From DASPKS01 sp035628035 (GTDB lineage: Bacteria > Bacteroidota > Rhodothermia > Rhodothermales > Rubricoccaceae), in NCBI GenBank assembly GCA_035628035.1, contig DASPKS010000160.1, positions 1 to 10,368 of the forward strand: 10,368 nucleotides of DNA. Direction: 5' to 3'. Shown here one piece after another: positions 1 through 7,035 of this stretch. The position numbers were made by a program, and so were the translations under genes. Within the stretch, counting starts at the first letter, position 1. The number at the start of each line of letters is the position of its first letter. Below the pieces are notes generated by a model. That model was given only the letters and a program-made list of their open reading frames with translations. It made no database searches and was not told where the DNA came from.

Positions 1-33
1 GCCCCGCCCGATGTCGCGAGGGGATCGGACGGC

Positions 34-2619
34 TTAGAGGTTCACGCCGAGGCGGGCGTAGAGGAACCGCCCGCTGAACCCCATCTGCACGGCGTCCCAC
101 ATCCCCCCCGTCTCGGTCTCGGTGTCCTGCCGCGTCGGGTAGGTGTCGAAGAGGTTCGCACCGCCGACGGTGAGGCGCACTGCGTCGCTCATCTCGTAGC
201 CGACGGAGGCGTCGGCGGTGAGCCTCGCCTCGTACACGTCCTCGGTGTCGAGCCAGTCGATCAGCGTGATCTCGCCGAAGCGGACGAACCGAACCGACGT
301 CGAGACGGGGCCGCGCTCGAAGTCGAGCGTGAGGTTCAGCTTGCTCGGCGGGGCCGAGGCGAGGAGGAACGCCTGCTCGCGCGGGCCGAAGTAGATGTCC
401 TCGCGCCCTTCGAGCTGCGGGCTCGTCTGGATGTCGCCGAGCTCCATGTCGTTGAAGTTGCCGGCGAACGAGACGCTCATGTGGTTCGGGCCGAAGCGGC
501 GGCCGTAGGTGAGGATCACGTCGAGCCCCATCGTCTCGGTGTCGAGGGCGTTCGTGAAGAACTGCGCCGCGCCGACGCCGAGCGCCTGCAGCTCGTCGCC
601 GATGTCGGGGTCGTCGGACCCGAACGCGCCCGTGAGCACGATGCGGTCGTCGATGGCGACGTAGTACCCGTCCACTGTGGCGGTGAAGCCGCCGTAGGAG
701 CCGACGAACCCGAGGCTGGCCGTGCGCGCCCGCTCCTCGGTGAGGGCGGGGATGCCGAGCGCGCGCGTGATCGGGCTGTTGTTCCGCGCGATGATCTTGT
801 CCACCGGCACACCGCCGACGAAGTCAGTGAACGTGGTGTTGAAGTAGATCTGCGCGAGGCTCGGCGCACGGAAGCCCGTGCCGACGGAGCCGCGGAAGGC
901 GAGGTTGGGCGTGACGGCGAAGCGGGAGGCGAGCCGCGCCGTGAGCGTGTTGCCGAAGTCGGAGTAGTGCTCGCCACGCACGGCGGCGGCCACCATGAAC
1001 TGCCGCGTCACGTTCAGCTCGGCGTCGACGTAGCCGGCGAGGTTCGTGCGCGTCTCGTCGACCTCGTTGTCGGGGCGGAAGCCGGGGAAGCCCTGCGCGC
1101 CGCCGGGCCGCCCGAGCGTGTCCACCTGCACGATGATGCCGTCGGCGCCGACGGAGTCCACGACGCCGTAGTTGCGCCACGACGCCTCCTCGCCGGCGAA
1201 GATCGCGTAGTTCTCCAGGCGGTACTCCGTCCCGAAGGCGACGTTGGTCCCGGCAAGGAGGCCCCCGAAGTACCGGCTCGCGCCGATGCCCGAGGTGTTC
1301 TGGGAGAGCTGGAAGCCGCCCGCGTCGAACCGCGTCGGGGAGCGCTCCAGCAGCGAGGCGTTGAGCGTGCCGTCGACGAAGTAGTGGAAGCGGTTGGAGC
1401 CGAAGGTGTTGCTGAAGTCGACGTCCCACCCGCGCACGCGCGTGCGGAGCCCGGCCGAGACCGACGCGTCGGTGATGGCGGAGAGGATGCGGGGGTCGAA
1501 CCCGTTGGGGTAGATCGCCGGCACGTTCCGGTCGCTGTCGGCCTCGCGCGTCCACGCGTAGGCATCGGTGTCGCGGTAGTTCAGCCCGCCGAAGGCGTAC
1601 ACGCTCGACCGCCCGCCGAGCGGCGCGCTCGCATTGAAGAAGCCAGCGAAGTTCTGGAGCTCGGCGTCGCCGAACTGCCGGCGGTAGATCGAGAACTCGT
1701 CGGGGTCGGCGGGGCGGTTCGTCCGGCCCTTCGAGAGGTAGTCGAACGTGAGGTTGAGGAAGCCGCCGCGCGGGCCGACGGGCACGCCGTAGTTCACGCC
1801 CACCTGCACCTGCTCGCCATCGAAGGTGCGGTCGTCGCGGAAGCCGGCCTCGTGGGCGCCGCCCATCGCGCTGGCCGAGAGCACGTCCACGTCGTCCTTG
1901 AGGACGATGTTGATGACGCCGGCAATGGCGTCGGAGCCGTACTGCGCCGAGGCCCCGTCGCGGAGGATCTCGATCCGCTCGATGGCCGAGACGGGGATCG
2001 CGTTGAGGTCGGTCCCGGTGTTGCCGCGCCCGCGCGAGCCGAAGATGTTGATGAGCGACGACTGGTGCCGCCGCTTCCCGTTGATGAGGACGAGCGTCTG
2101 GTCGGGCCCGAGCCCGCGGAGCGTGGCCGGGTCGACGTGGTCGCTCCCGTCGGCACCGCTCTGGCGGTTCGCGTTGAACGACGGCGCGGCGTACTGGAGG
2201 AGCTGGTTGATCTCGACCTGGCCCGCGTCGTTCGCCAGCTCGGCCACGTCGAGCACGTCCACGGCCACGGGGGTGTCGGTGGAGGAGCGGTTGTAACTCC
2301 GCGAGCCGACGACGACGACCTCGCCGAGGTCCATCCCCTCCTCCAGCATCACGTTGAGCGTGGTCTGGTTGCCGACGGGGATCTCCTGCCGCTGGTAGCC
2401 GACATAGCTGACGATGAGGATCGGCTCGGGTGTCACGAGGCGGATCGAGTAGCGGCCGTAGGCGTCGGTCGTCGTCCCGTTGGCCGTGCCGCGCTCGACG
2501 ACGTTGGCGCCGGGCAGCGGCGTGCCGTCGCTGCCGGTGACGAGGCCGGAGAGGACGTTCTGTGCGAGGGCGGGGGACGCCGACAGCAGGAGGGTGCAGA
2601 GCAGGAGCAGCGTACGCAT
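34..2619 (-). CDS. TonB-dependent outer-membrane receptor with N-terminal carboxypeptidase-regulatory-like domain
   Basis: An 861-residue receptor expected to import a scarce ligand across the outer membrane using TonB/ExbBD energy. Residues 1-19 are a signal peptide ending ALA, with Q20 as likely first mature residue. Residues about 21-95 form a CarboxypepD_reg-like beta-sandwich, the extension typical of Bacteroidota receptors. The stretch LGEVVVVGSR (98-107) precedes the plug (about 112-242), which contains RGLGPDQTLVLINGKRR and ERIEILRDGASAQYGSDAIAG. The rest alternates aromatic/polar beta strands as expected of a 22-strand barrel and ends YARLGVNL. The last residue is Leu rather than the usual Phe/Trp of the barrel assembly signal. 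No SusD-like partner, TonB gene or metal regulator is in the window, so the ligand (iron complex, vitamin, sugar or peptide) cannot be named. The ATG at 2619 is supported by the signal peptide; no Shine-Dalgarno sequence precedes it. The family call is very secure; the substrate is unknown. Confidence 0.95.
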   Translation of the reverse strand: MRTLLLLCTLLLSASPALAQNVLSGLVTGSDGTPLPGANVVERGTANGTTTDAYGRYSIRLVTPEPILIVSYVGYQRQEIPVGNQTTLNVMLEEGMDLGEVVVVGSRSYNRSSTDTPVAVDVLDVAELANDAGQVEINQLLQYAAPSFNANRQSGADGSDHVDPATLRGLGPDQTLVLINGKRRHQSSLINIFGSRGRGNTGTDLNAIPVSAIERIEILRDGASAQYGSDAIAGVINIVLKDDVDVLSASAMGGAHEAGFRDDRTFDGEQVQVGVNYGVPVGPRGGFLNLTFDYLSKGRTNRPADPDEFSIYRRQFGDAELQNFAGFFNASAPLGGRSSVYAFGGLNYRDTDAYAWTREADSDRNVPAIYPNGFDPRILSAITDASVSAGLRTRVRGWDVDFSNTFGSNRFHYFVDGTLNASLLERSPTRFDAGGFQLSQNTSGIGASRYFGGLLAGTNVAFGTEYRLENYAIFAGEEASWRNYGVVDSVGADGIIVQVDTLGRPGGAQGFPGFRPDNEVDETRTNLAGYVDAELNVTRQFMVAAAVRGEHYSDFGNTLTARLASRFAVTPNLAFRGSVGTGFRAPSLAQIYFNTTFTDFVGGVPVDKIIARNNSPITRALGIPALTEERARTASLGFVGSYGGFTATVDGYYVAIDDRIVLTGAFGSDDPDIGDELQALGVGAAQFFTNALDTETMGLDVILTYGRRFGPNHMSVSFAGNFNDMELGDIQTSPQLEGREDIYFGPREQAFLLASAPPSKLNLTLDFERGPVSTSVRFVRFGEITLIDWLDTEDVYEARLTADASVGYEMSDAVRLTVGGANLFDTYPTRQDTETETGGMWDAVQMGFSGRFLYARLGVNL

Positions 2620-2642
2620 GGGTGAGCAGCCGGGTGGGTGAA

Positions 2643-2666
2643 GGCGCGCGAAGATTACGGCGCGCC
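2643..2666 (-). promoter_or_regulatory. Promoter-like element inside an inverted repeat upstream of the TonB receptor gene
   Basis: A perfect 7-bp inverted repeat, GGCGCGC (2643-2649) and GCGCGCC (2660-2666), flanks a 10-base centre. On the minus strand it contains TAATCTTCG (2657 to 2649), which resembles a Bacteroidota -7 element with one extra base. It lies about 30 bases upstream of the receptor ATG. Nearly the same string occurs upstream of rpmH. The symmetry could be an operator over the promoter or chance in G+C-rich DNA. There is no T-tract, so it is a poor candidate for the mnmE terminator. Confidence 0.35.
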
Positions 2667-2693
2667 CTCGAAAGTCCCTAGCCCTTGCGGCTC

Positions 2694-4070
2694 CTACTTC
2701 CCGATGCAGAACCGCGAGAAGATGGCGTCGAGCACGTCCTCGTTCGTGACGGCGCCGGTGACGGCGCCGAGCGCGCCGAGCGCGGCGCGGAGGTCGAGCG
2801 CGAGGCGGTCCCCGCTCACCCCGGCGTCGAGCGCGGCCTGCGCGCGGCGCACGGCCTCGTGCGCGTCGGCGAGGTGCCGCCGCTGCCGCTCGTTGACGAC
2901 GACGCCCGAGCCCTCCGCGTCGGCCAGCCCGGGCGTGACAGCGTCGAGGAGCGCCTGGCGCAGGGAGGCGAGTCGCGCAGGCTCGGCGAGGGCTTCGCGC
3001 GCGGAGAGCGCAAGGGCATCTCCGGACTGCACCCCGCCGGGAGGAAGGAGGTCCACCTTGTTTGCCACGGGGACCACTGGCAGCGCGGGCTTCTCTCCCG
3101 CGAGGCGATCCAGAAACGCCTGCTCGTCCTCGTCCAGCCCCACCGTCGCGTCGAAGACATAGACGAGCGCGTCGGCGCCGGCGATGGCGCGGTGGGTGCG
3201 GCGCACGCCCTCGGCCTCGACGGCGTCGGCGGTGGCGCGGAGCCCGGCGGTGTCGACGAACACGAAGCGGAGCCCGCCGAGCTCGCCCTCGGCCTCGACG
3301 GCGTCGCGCGTGGTGCCGGGCGTCTCGCTCACGATGGCGCGGTCGTGCCCGAGGAGCGCGTTGAGGAGTGTGCTCTTGCCCGCGTTGGGACGCCCCCCGA
3401 GGACGACCCGCACGCCGTCGCGGACGAGCGCGCCGAGCCGGGCGGAGTCGAGGAGGGTGGTGAGGAGGTGGTCCGCTTCTTGGAGGAGCGCAGCGAGGTC
3501 GTCGCGGTGGGCGAAGGCGACGTCCTCTTCGGAGAAGTCCAGCTCCAGCTCCACGAGCGCGGTCGTCTCGACGAGCGCGGCGCGGAGGCGGCCAACGGCC
3601 TCACCGTAGCGCCCCTGGAGGTGGGCGAGCGCCACGCGGTGCGCCAGCCCCGACCGCGCGTGGATGAGGTCGGCCACAGCCTCGGCCTGCGTGAGGTCGA
3701 GCTTCCCATGGAGGAAGGCGCGCTGGGTGAACTCGCCCGGCGCGGCGGGCCGCGCGCCCGCGTCGAGGAGGCTCCGGAGGACGAGCTGCGGCGCGAGGTC
3801 GCCGCCGTGGCACGTCACCTCCACCACGTCCTCGCCCGTCGAGGAGCGCGGCGCACGGAAGACCGTCGCTACCACCTGGTCGAGCCGGTGGCCTTCCTCA
3901 TCGAGGAAAAATCCGACGTGCGCGGTGTGGCTCGGCACCCCTGTGAGGTTGGCCCCCTCGAAGCGCGACGCGGCGATGCGCACGGCCTCCGGCCCGGAGA
4001 CGCGCACGACGGCGAGGGCGGCCGCCCCGCGCGCCGTCGCCAGCGCGGCAATCGTGTCGGTGGGGTGCAT
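2694..4070 (-). CDS. mnmE: tRNA uridine-5-carboxymethylaminomethyl modification GTPase MnmE
   Basis: A cytoplasmic GTPase that works with MnmG to place (carboxymethyl)aminomethyl groups on wobble U34 of several tRNAs. At 458 residues it has the normal family length. The N-terminal tetrahydrofolate-binding domain (about 1-118) starts TDTIAALATARG. The helical domain is split around the G domain, with PGEFTQRAFLHGK at 111-123. All GTPase motifs are present: P-loop GRPNAGKST 226-234, switch TPGTTRD 250-256, DTAG 273-276, NKVD 337-340, and SA at 356-357. E285 lines up with the catalytic Glu282 of the E. coli enzyme, and N229 with its potassium-coordinating Asn. The C-terminal CIGK (455-458) carries the conserved cysteine. 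The ATG at 4070 gives the expected N-terminus; no Shine-Dalgarno sequence is seen. It follows yidC by 63 bases containing a terminator-like hairpin, so it may be only partly co-transcribed. Function is not in doubt. Confidence 0.98.
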   Translation of the reverse strand: MHPTDTIAALATARGAAALAVVRVSGPEAVRIAASRFEGANLTGVPSHTAHVGFFLDEEGHRLDQVVATVFRAPRSSTGEDVVEVTCHGGDLAPQLVLRSLLDAGARPAAPGEFTQRAFLHGKLDLTQAEAVADLIHARSGLAHRVALAHLQGRYGEAVGRLRAALVETTALVELELDFSEEDVAFAHRDDLAALLQEADHLLTTLLDSARLGALVRDGVRVVLGGRPNAGKSTLLNALLGHDRAIVSETPGTTRDAVEAEGELGGLRFVFVDTAGLRATADAVEAEGVRRTHRAIAGADALVYVFDATVGLDEDEQAFLDRLAGEKPALPVVPVANKVDLLPPGGVQSGDALALSAREALAEPARLASLRQALLDAVTPGLADAEGSGVVVNERQRRHLADAHEAVRRAQAALDAGVSGDRLALDLRAALGALGAVTGAVTNEDVLDAIFSRFCIGK

Positions 4071-4079
4071 CGCGCAGAA

Positions 4080-4106
4080 AGCAGAAGGGCGGCCCGCAGG
4101 CCGCCC
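4080..4106 (-). terminator. Terminator-like hairpin between yidC and mnmE
   Basis: A perfect 8-bp G+C stem pairs 4087-4094 (GGGCGGCC) with 4099-4106 (GGCCGCCC) around a 4-base loop. Read on the minus strand it is followed by TTCTGCTTTCT, a moderately T-rich tail. It lies 28 bases past the yidC stop and ends about 16 bases before the mnmE ATG. It could end the rpmH-rnpA-yidC transcript, or act as partial read-through control for mnmE. The interrupted T-run makes complete termination uncertain. Confidence 0.55.
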
Positions 4107-4133
4107 CTCGTGGTGTCGTCGGTGGCGGTCCGA

Positions 4134-5942
4134 TCAGCGGGCGCGCTTGCCGGCGCCCGCTTTCGCGGCGGGCCGACCGTTGGCGCTCGGGCGGCCATTG
4201 CGCGAGGGCGGGCTTGCTCCGGCCGCCGCCTTCGCCGCGCGCTCGGCGTGGAGGTGCTGGTTCGTCCACCGCTGCTGCACGATGGAGAACACGTTGAAGG
4301 CGAGGTAATAGAGGCTCAGCCCCGCTGGCAGCCGGTTGAAGAAGAGGAAGAACATCGCCGGCAGCACGTACAGGAACACCTTCTGCTGCGCGGCCTGCGG
4401 GCCCGTCGCGGCCGGCATCGAGAGCTTCATCTGGAGGATCATCGAGATCCCCATGAGCAGCGTGAAGCCCGCCACGAAGTCGCCATAAAGCGGGATCGGG
4501 AAGGGGAGCTCGAGGATGACGTCGGGCGCGGAGAGGTCGCGCGCCCAAAGGAAGCTCTCCTGCCGCAGCACCAGCGTGCTCTGGAAGAACTGCCAGAGCG
4601 CGATGAGGATGGGGTACTGGAGGAGCATCGGGAGGCAGCCGCCCAGGGGGTTGACCCCCTCCGAGCGGTAGAGGCTCATCATCTCCTCCTGCTGCTTCTG
4701 CGGGTTGTCGGCGTAGCGCTCCTTGAGCGCCTCCATCTTCGGGGCGAGCTCGCGCATCTTCGCAGCGCTCCGGAGCGACGACCGCGTGAGCGGCCACAGC
4801 ACGATCTTGACGAGCAGCGCGAAGAGGATGATGACGATCCCGTAGCTCGGGATGAACGACGAGAGCAGCGCGAACGAGGGCGCAATGACGAACTGCGCGA
4901 TGGGCCGCGTGAGCGTCTCGCCGAACCCGAAGTCCACCATGTCGTAGAGGCCGACCTGGTAGGCGGCGAGCCGCTGGAGGTCCATCGGGCCGAGGTAGAG
5001 CCGGAAGGCGTCGGCGTCGCCCTGCGCGAGGCGGGGCATCTGGAGCCGCGCGGCGTAGTGCTGGTCGAAGCCGGGCAGGCCCGGCTCGCCCCGACGCGCG
5101 CCTTCGAGCACGCCGCCCTCGGTGTCCTCGCCGGGCAGCAGCACCGCCGCGAAGTACTTCGTCTTGACGGCGACCCAGTCCACGCGGCCCGTCCGCTCGA
5201 TGGGCTCGGCCTCGCCGGCGCGCGAGAGGCGGCGGCGGTCGGTCTCGCCGCCGCTACGGAGGTAGGCCCCGGCGGTGTTCACCTCCTGTTCGGGGTCGTC
5301 CTCGGCGAGGGGGATCGCCCCGTTCCACGCCAGCTCGTAGCCGCCGGCCCGCTCCAGCACGTCGGTGCCGACGGCCTCCACGCGGAGGGTCACCTCGTAG
5401 CTGTCGGGCGCGAACCCGTAGGTGAGGCGGAGCGCGCCGTTCCCGACGGGCGCCTCGAACACGAGCGCGGCCGGCGCGCTGGCGACGCGGAGGGTGTCGG
5501 TGGCGGGCGCGCGGAAGTGGAGCGCGCGGGTGTCGACGAAGCTCCCCTGAGGCGGCGCGAACACCACGCCGAGCGCCCCGGCGGTGTCGGCCACCAGCTC
5601 GACCGGCGCCTCGACGCCCGCGCGGCGGTAGCGCTTGAGCTGGAACGAGCGGAGCGTGGCGCCCTGCGTGGAGAACACCGCCCGGTACAGGTCGGTCTCT
5701 ACGACGACGGGGCGGTTCTCGCCCGCCAGCGCGGCGGCGAAGGCGGAGTCGGTCGGCGCCTGGAGCGGGCGTCCGGCTTCGGTCTCTTCCGGCTCGTCGG
5801 CGGCGGTCGTCGCCTCAGGGGCGGGCGCGTCGGGCGAAGCCGGCTGGGGCGCCTTCCACACCATCCACAGCCCGAAGATCACGGAGATCAGCAGGATGCC
5901 GATGAGCGCGCTGCGGTCAACTCCTCCCTGTCCTTGATCCAA
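4134..5942 (-). CDS. yidC: Membrane protein insertase YidC
   Basis: Inserts and folds inner-membrane proteins, alone or with SecYEG. At 602 residues it has the Gram-negative form: TM1 at about 13-29, a large periplasmic beta-sandwich domain (about 77-340), then the conserved insertase core. The core has TM2 about 362-385 (IVIILFALLVKIVLWPLT), a charged cytoplasmic hairpin 387-430, NPLGGCLPMLLQYPILIALW 431-450, TM4 about 488-506 and a final hydrophobic pair about 522-557. K379 occupies the place of the groove arginine (E. coli R366), keeping the positive charge. A basic tail (565-602) would contact the ribosome. The likely start is TTG at 5942, giving MDQGQGG before DRSALIG, which matches the usual MDRN-type start. 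The next ATG falls inside TM1 and is too late. It lies 59 bases after rnpA in the conserved rpmH-rnpA-yidC order, with no yidD between. Confidence 0.97.
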   Translation of the reverse strand: MDQGQGGVDRSALIGILLISVIFGLWMVWKAPQPASPDAPAPEATTAADEPEETEAGRPLQAPTDSAFAAALAGENRPVVVETDLYRAVFSTQGATLRSFQLKRYRRAGVEAPVELVADTAGALGVVFAPPQGSFVDTRALHFRAPATDTLRVASAPAALVFEAPVGNGALRLTYGFAPDSYEVTLRVEAVGTDVLERAGGYELAWNGAIPLAEDDPEQEVNTAGAYLRSGGETDRRRLSRAGEAEPIERTGRVDWVAVKTKYFAAVLLPGEDTEGGVLEGARRGEPGLPGFDQHYAARLQMPRLAQGDADAFRLYLGPMDLQRLAAYQVGLYDMVDFGFGETLTRPIAQFVIAPSFALLSSFIPSYGIVIILFALLVKIVLWPLTRSSLRSAAKMRELAPKMEALKERYADNPQKQQEEMMSLYRSEGVNPLGGCLPMLLQYPILIALWQFFQSTLVLRQESFLWARDLSAPDVILELPFPIPLYGDFVAGFTLLMGISMILQMKLSMPAATGPQAAQQKVFLYVLPAMFFLFFNRLPAGLSLYYLAFNVFSIVQQRWTNQHLHAERAAKAAAGASPPSRNGRPSANGRPAAKAGAGKRAR

Positions 5943-6001
5943 TGGAATAGAGCGGTTTAGAGGCGGGCGATACGGAGCGGCCGGGGGTGCGTTCCTTCGC
6001 G

Positions 6002-6448
6002 CTACAAGTTCACGTTGGGCGCGGCGAGGCGCTCCGTAAGGCGGGCGAGGGCGGCAGGGAGGTCGCGGCGGAGGGCTTCGGCGGGGGCGTCCTCGCGGCC
6101 GCGGAAGAGGACGAAGGCGGTGAGGGTGGTCTCCGGGCGCTGAGCAAGCAGGGCGAGGAGGGGGGCCTGGTGGAGGCGCCAGCCCTCGCGCATCAACCGC
6201 CGGATCCGGTTGCGGCCGACCTTCGTCCGCGCGGCGCGTCCGGGCGCGAAGCCCACCTGGAGGGGGGTGTCGGCGCCCGCTTCCGCGCGGGGGACGAGAC
6301 GGTACCGGACCTGCACCGTGCCGGCGTTCAGGCGGCCGACGTCGGCGCGCTCGCGCTCGAAGAGGGGCCGGATGAGCCGGCGGCGCTTGAGGCGGAGCGC
6401 GCGCGGGAAGCGGAGGCGCTCCCCCGGCGCGCGGCCCTCCGGGCTCAC
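6002..6448 (-). CDS. rnpA: Ribonuclease P protein component
   Basis: Protein cofactor of RNase P; it binds the catalytic RNA and the 5' leader of precursor tRNAs. From the GTG at 6448 it is 148 residues, a little longer than the common 110-130. RFPRALRLKRRRLIRPLFER (13-32) matches the family's N-terminal strand/helix. The RNR signature is VGRNRIRRLMREGWR (77-91), with R79, N80, R81 and R84 of the RNA-binding helix. The GTG shares GTGA with the rpmH stop, which implies translational coupling. The reading frame also stays open upstream through all of rpmH to another GTG at 6706, which would give 234 residues. No start codon lies between these two. The short form is preferred because the 6706 codon lies upstream of the probable rpmH promoter and the extra residues look like antisense-style Arg/Pro-rich filler. 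Confidence 0.93.
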   Translation of the reverse strand: MSPEGRAPGERLRFPRALRLKRRRLIRPLFERERADVGRLNAGTVQVRYRLVPRAEAGADTPLQVGFAPGRAARTKVGRNRIRRLMREGWRLHQAPLLALLAQRPETTLTAFVLFRGREDAPAEALRRDLPAALARLTERLAAPNVNL

Positions 6449-6600
6449 TTGCCCGACTTCGTGTCGCTGACGGTGAGGGCGTGGCGGCCCTTCGCGCGGC
6501 GGCGCGCGAGGACGGCGCGGCCGTTCGGGGTCTCCATCCGCGTGCGGAAGCCGTGCGTGGCGGCGCGCTTGCGGCGGCTGGGCTGGTAGGTTCGCTTCAT
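6445..6600 (-). CDS. rpmH: 50S ribosomal protein L34
   Basis: A 51-residue basic protein of the large ribosomal subunit. It begins MKRTYQPSRRKRAATHGFR, carries NGRAVLARRRAKGRHALTVSD, and ends SDTKSGK. The first 45 residues follow the universal L34 pattern; the short C-terminal extension after LTVSD is the length usual in Bacteroidota relatives (about 51-53 residues rather than 44-46). The ATG at 6600 is fixed by the invariant MKRT start. Its TGA overlaps the rnpA GTG. It heads the leftward rpmH-rnpA-yidC block. No Shine-Dalgarno sequence is seen in the bases just upstream. Confidence 0.98.
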   Translation of the reverse strand: MKRTYQPSRRKRAATHGFRTRMETPNGRAVLARRRAKGRHALTVSDTKSGK

Positions 6601-6614
6601 CGGAGGGGGCGTCT

Positions 6615-6635
6615 CGGGCGTAAAAAAGCCGCCCG
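6615..6635 (-). promoter_or_regulatory. Small hairpin with U-rich loop in the rpmH leader
   Basis: On the minus strand CGGGCG (6635-6630) and CGCCCG (6620-6615) form a 6-bp stem around a 9-base loop containing six U. It sits 14 bases before the rpmH ATG. It could tune translation or be a leader element of the r-protein operon, but a stem this short can arise by chance in G+C-rich DNA. Confidence 0.25.
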
Positions 6636-6667
6636 GTCAGCGCAGAATCTGGGGGCGGCGCAGCGCG

Positions 6668-6675
6668 CGAAGATA
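6668..6675 (-). promoter_or_regulatory. Probable -7 promoter element for rpmH-rnpA-yidC
   Basis: On the minus strand TATCTTCG (6675 to 6668) differs by one base from the Bacteroidota -7 consensus TAnnTTTG. It would give a leader of about 60 bases before the rpmH ATG. No clear TTG is found at the -33 position. The surrounding GCCGTATCTTCGCGCGC is repeated, with one added A, upstream of the receptor gene at 2649-2657. Confidence 0.4.
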
Positions 6676-6707
6676 CGGCGGACCCCCGCGCGGTTCGTGA
6701 ACTCACC

Positions 6708-6740
6708 TTGACTTCGGGGCACCCGCGCGCGTAGATTTTC
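6708..6740 (+). promoter_or_regulatory. Promoter for the tRNA-Gly/tRNA-Val pair
   Basis: TTGAC starts at 6708 and TAGATTTT at 6732, with 21 bases between TTG and TA. This fits the Bacteroidota TTG/TAnnTTTG spacing, and also reads as a respectable -35/-10 pair (TTGACT, 18 bases, TAGATT). Transcription would start near 6744, about 5-6 bases before the mature tRNA-Gly end, as is common for tRNA genes. It is divergent from the rpmH element at 6668-6675. Confidence 0.65.
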
Positions 6741-6749
6741 GGCCCTTCC

Positions 6750-6825
6750 GCGGGAATAGCTCAGTTGGTAGAGCATCAGCTTCCCAAGCTGAGGGTCGCG
6801 GGTTCGAATCCCGTTTCCCGCTCCA
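6750..6825 (+). tRNA. tRNA-Gly (anticodon CCC), CCA encoded
   Basis: A complete cloverleaf. The acceptor stem GCGGGAA (6750-6756) pairs with TTCCCGC (6815-6821). The D arm is GCTC/GAGC (6759-6762, 6771-6774). The anticodon stem TCAGC/GCTGA holds the loop TTCCCAA with anticodon CCC at 6783-6785, reading GGG. The T arm has GGTTCGAATCC. The discriminator is T6822, and CCA (6823-6825) is encoded. The body closely follows the standard bacterial tRNA-Gly. A strong promoter precedes it and a hairpin with a T-rich tail follows. Confidence 0.96.
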
Positions 6826-6827
6826 GG

Positions 6828-6860
6828 CGGCGAGCCCCTCCCGGCTCGCCGTTTGTGTTT
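6828..6860 (+). terminator. Terminator-like hairpin between the two tRNA genes
   Basis: A perfect 9-bp stem, CGGCGAGCC (6828-6836) with GGCTCGCCG (6843-6851), has a 6-base loop and is followed directly by TTTGTGTTT (6852-6860). This is a textbook intrinsic-terminator shape on the plus strand. It ends two bases before tRNA-Val, however, leaving no space for a separate tRNA-Val promoter. It may therefore be leaky, or serve as a processing spacer within one transcript. Confidence 0.6.
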
Positions 6861-6862
6861 CG

Positions 6863-6938
<76 letters not shown>

Positions 6939-7035
6939 CGAGTATTCCTTTGTACCAAGCCGCGCCAAAGGCCAGTGACGGGAAGACCACCGGCGAGGCC
7001 GAGATAGCAAGCCGAACGCAGCATCGAGGTTGTTC

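Noticed and set aside
481..2625. A 714-codon open frame on the plus strand opposite the receptor gene
   Set aside because: It is the antisense of a certain gene in G+C-rich DNA, where stops are rare. Its product is a low-complexity run of Ala, Val, Arg, Glu and Asp with no domain.
4111..4128. TCGTCGGTGGCGGT also found near 8250, as a dispersed repeat
   Set aside because: It is only 14 bases of low-complexity G+C-rich sequence found twice, which is expected by chance.
2685..5960. A 1091-codon open frame on the plus strand opposite mnmE and yidC
   Set aside because: It spans two certain minus-strand genes and the gap between them. Its composition is the same antisense filler, with no recognisable fold.
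6600..6750. Possible replication origin at the divergent strand switch beside rpmH
   Set aside because: There is no dnaA, no DnaA-box cluster and no A+T-rich stretch. Coding strands on both sides look C-rich in sampled lines, so skew by eye does not support an origin.
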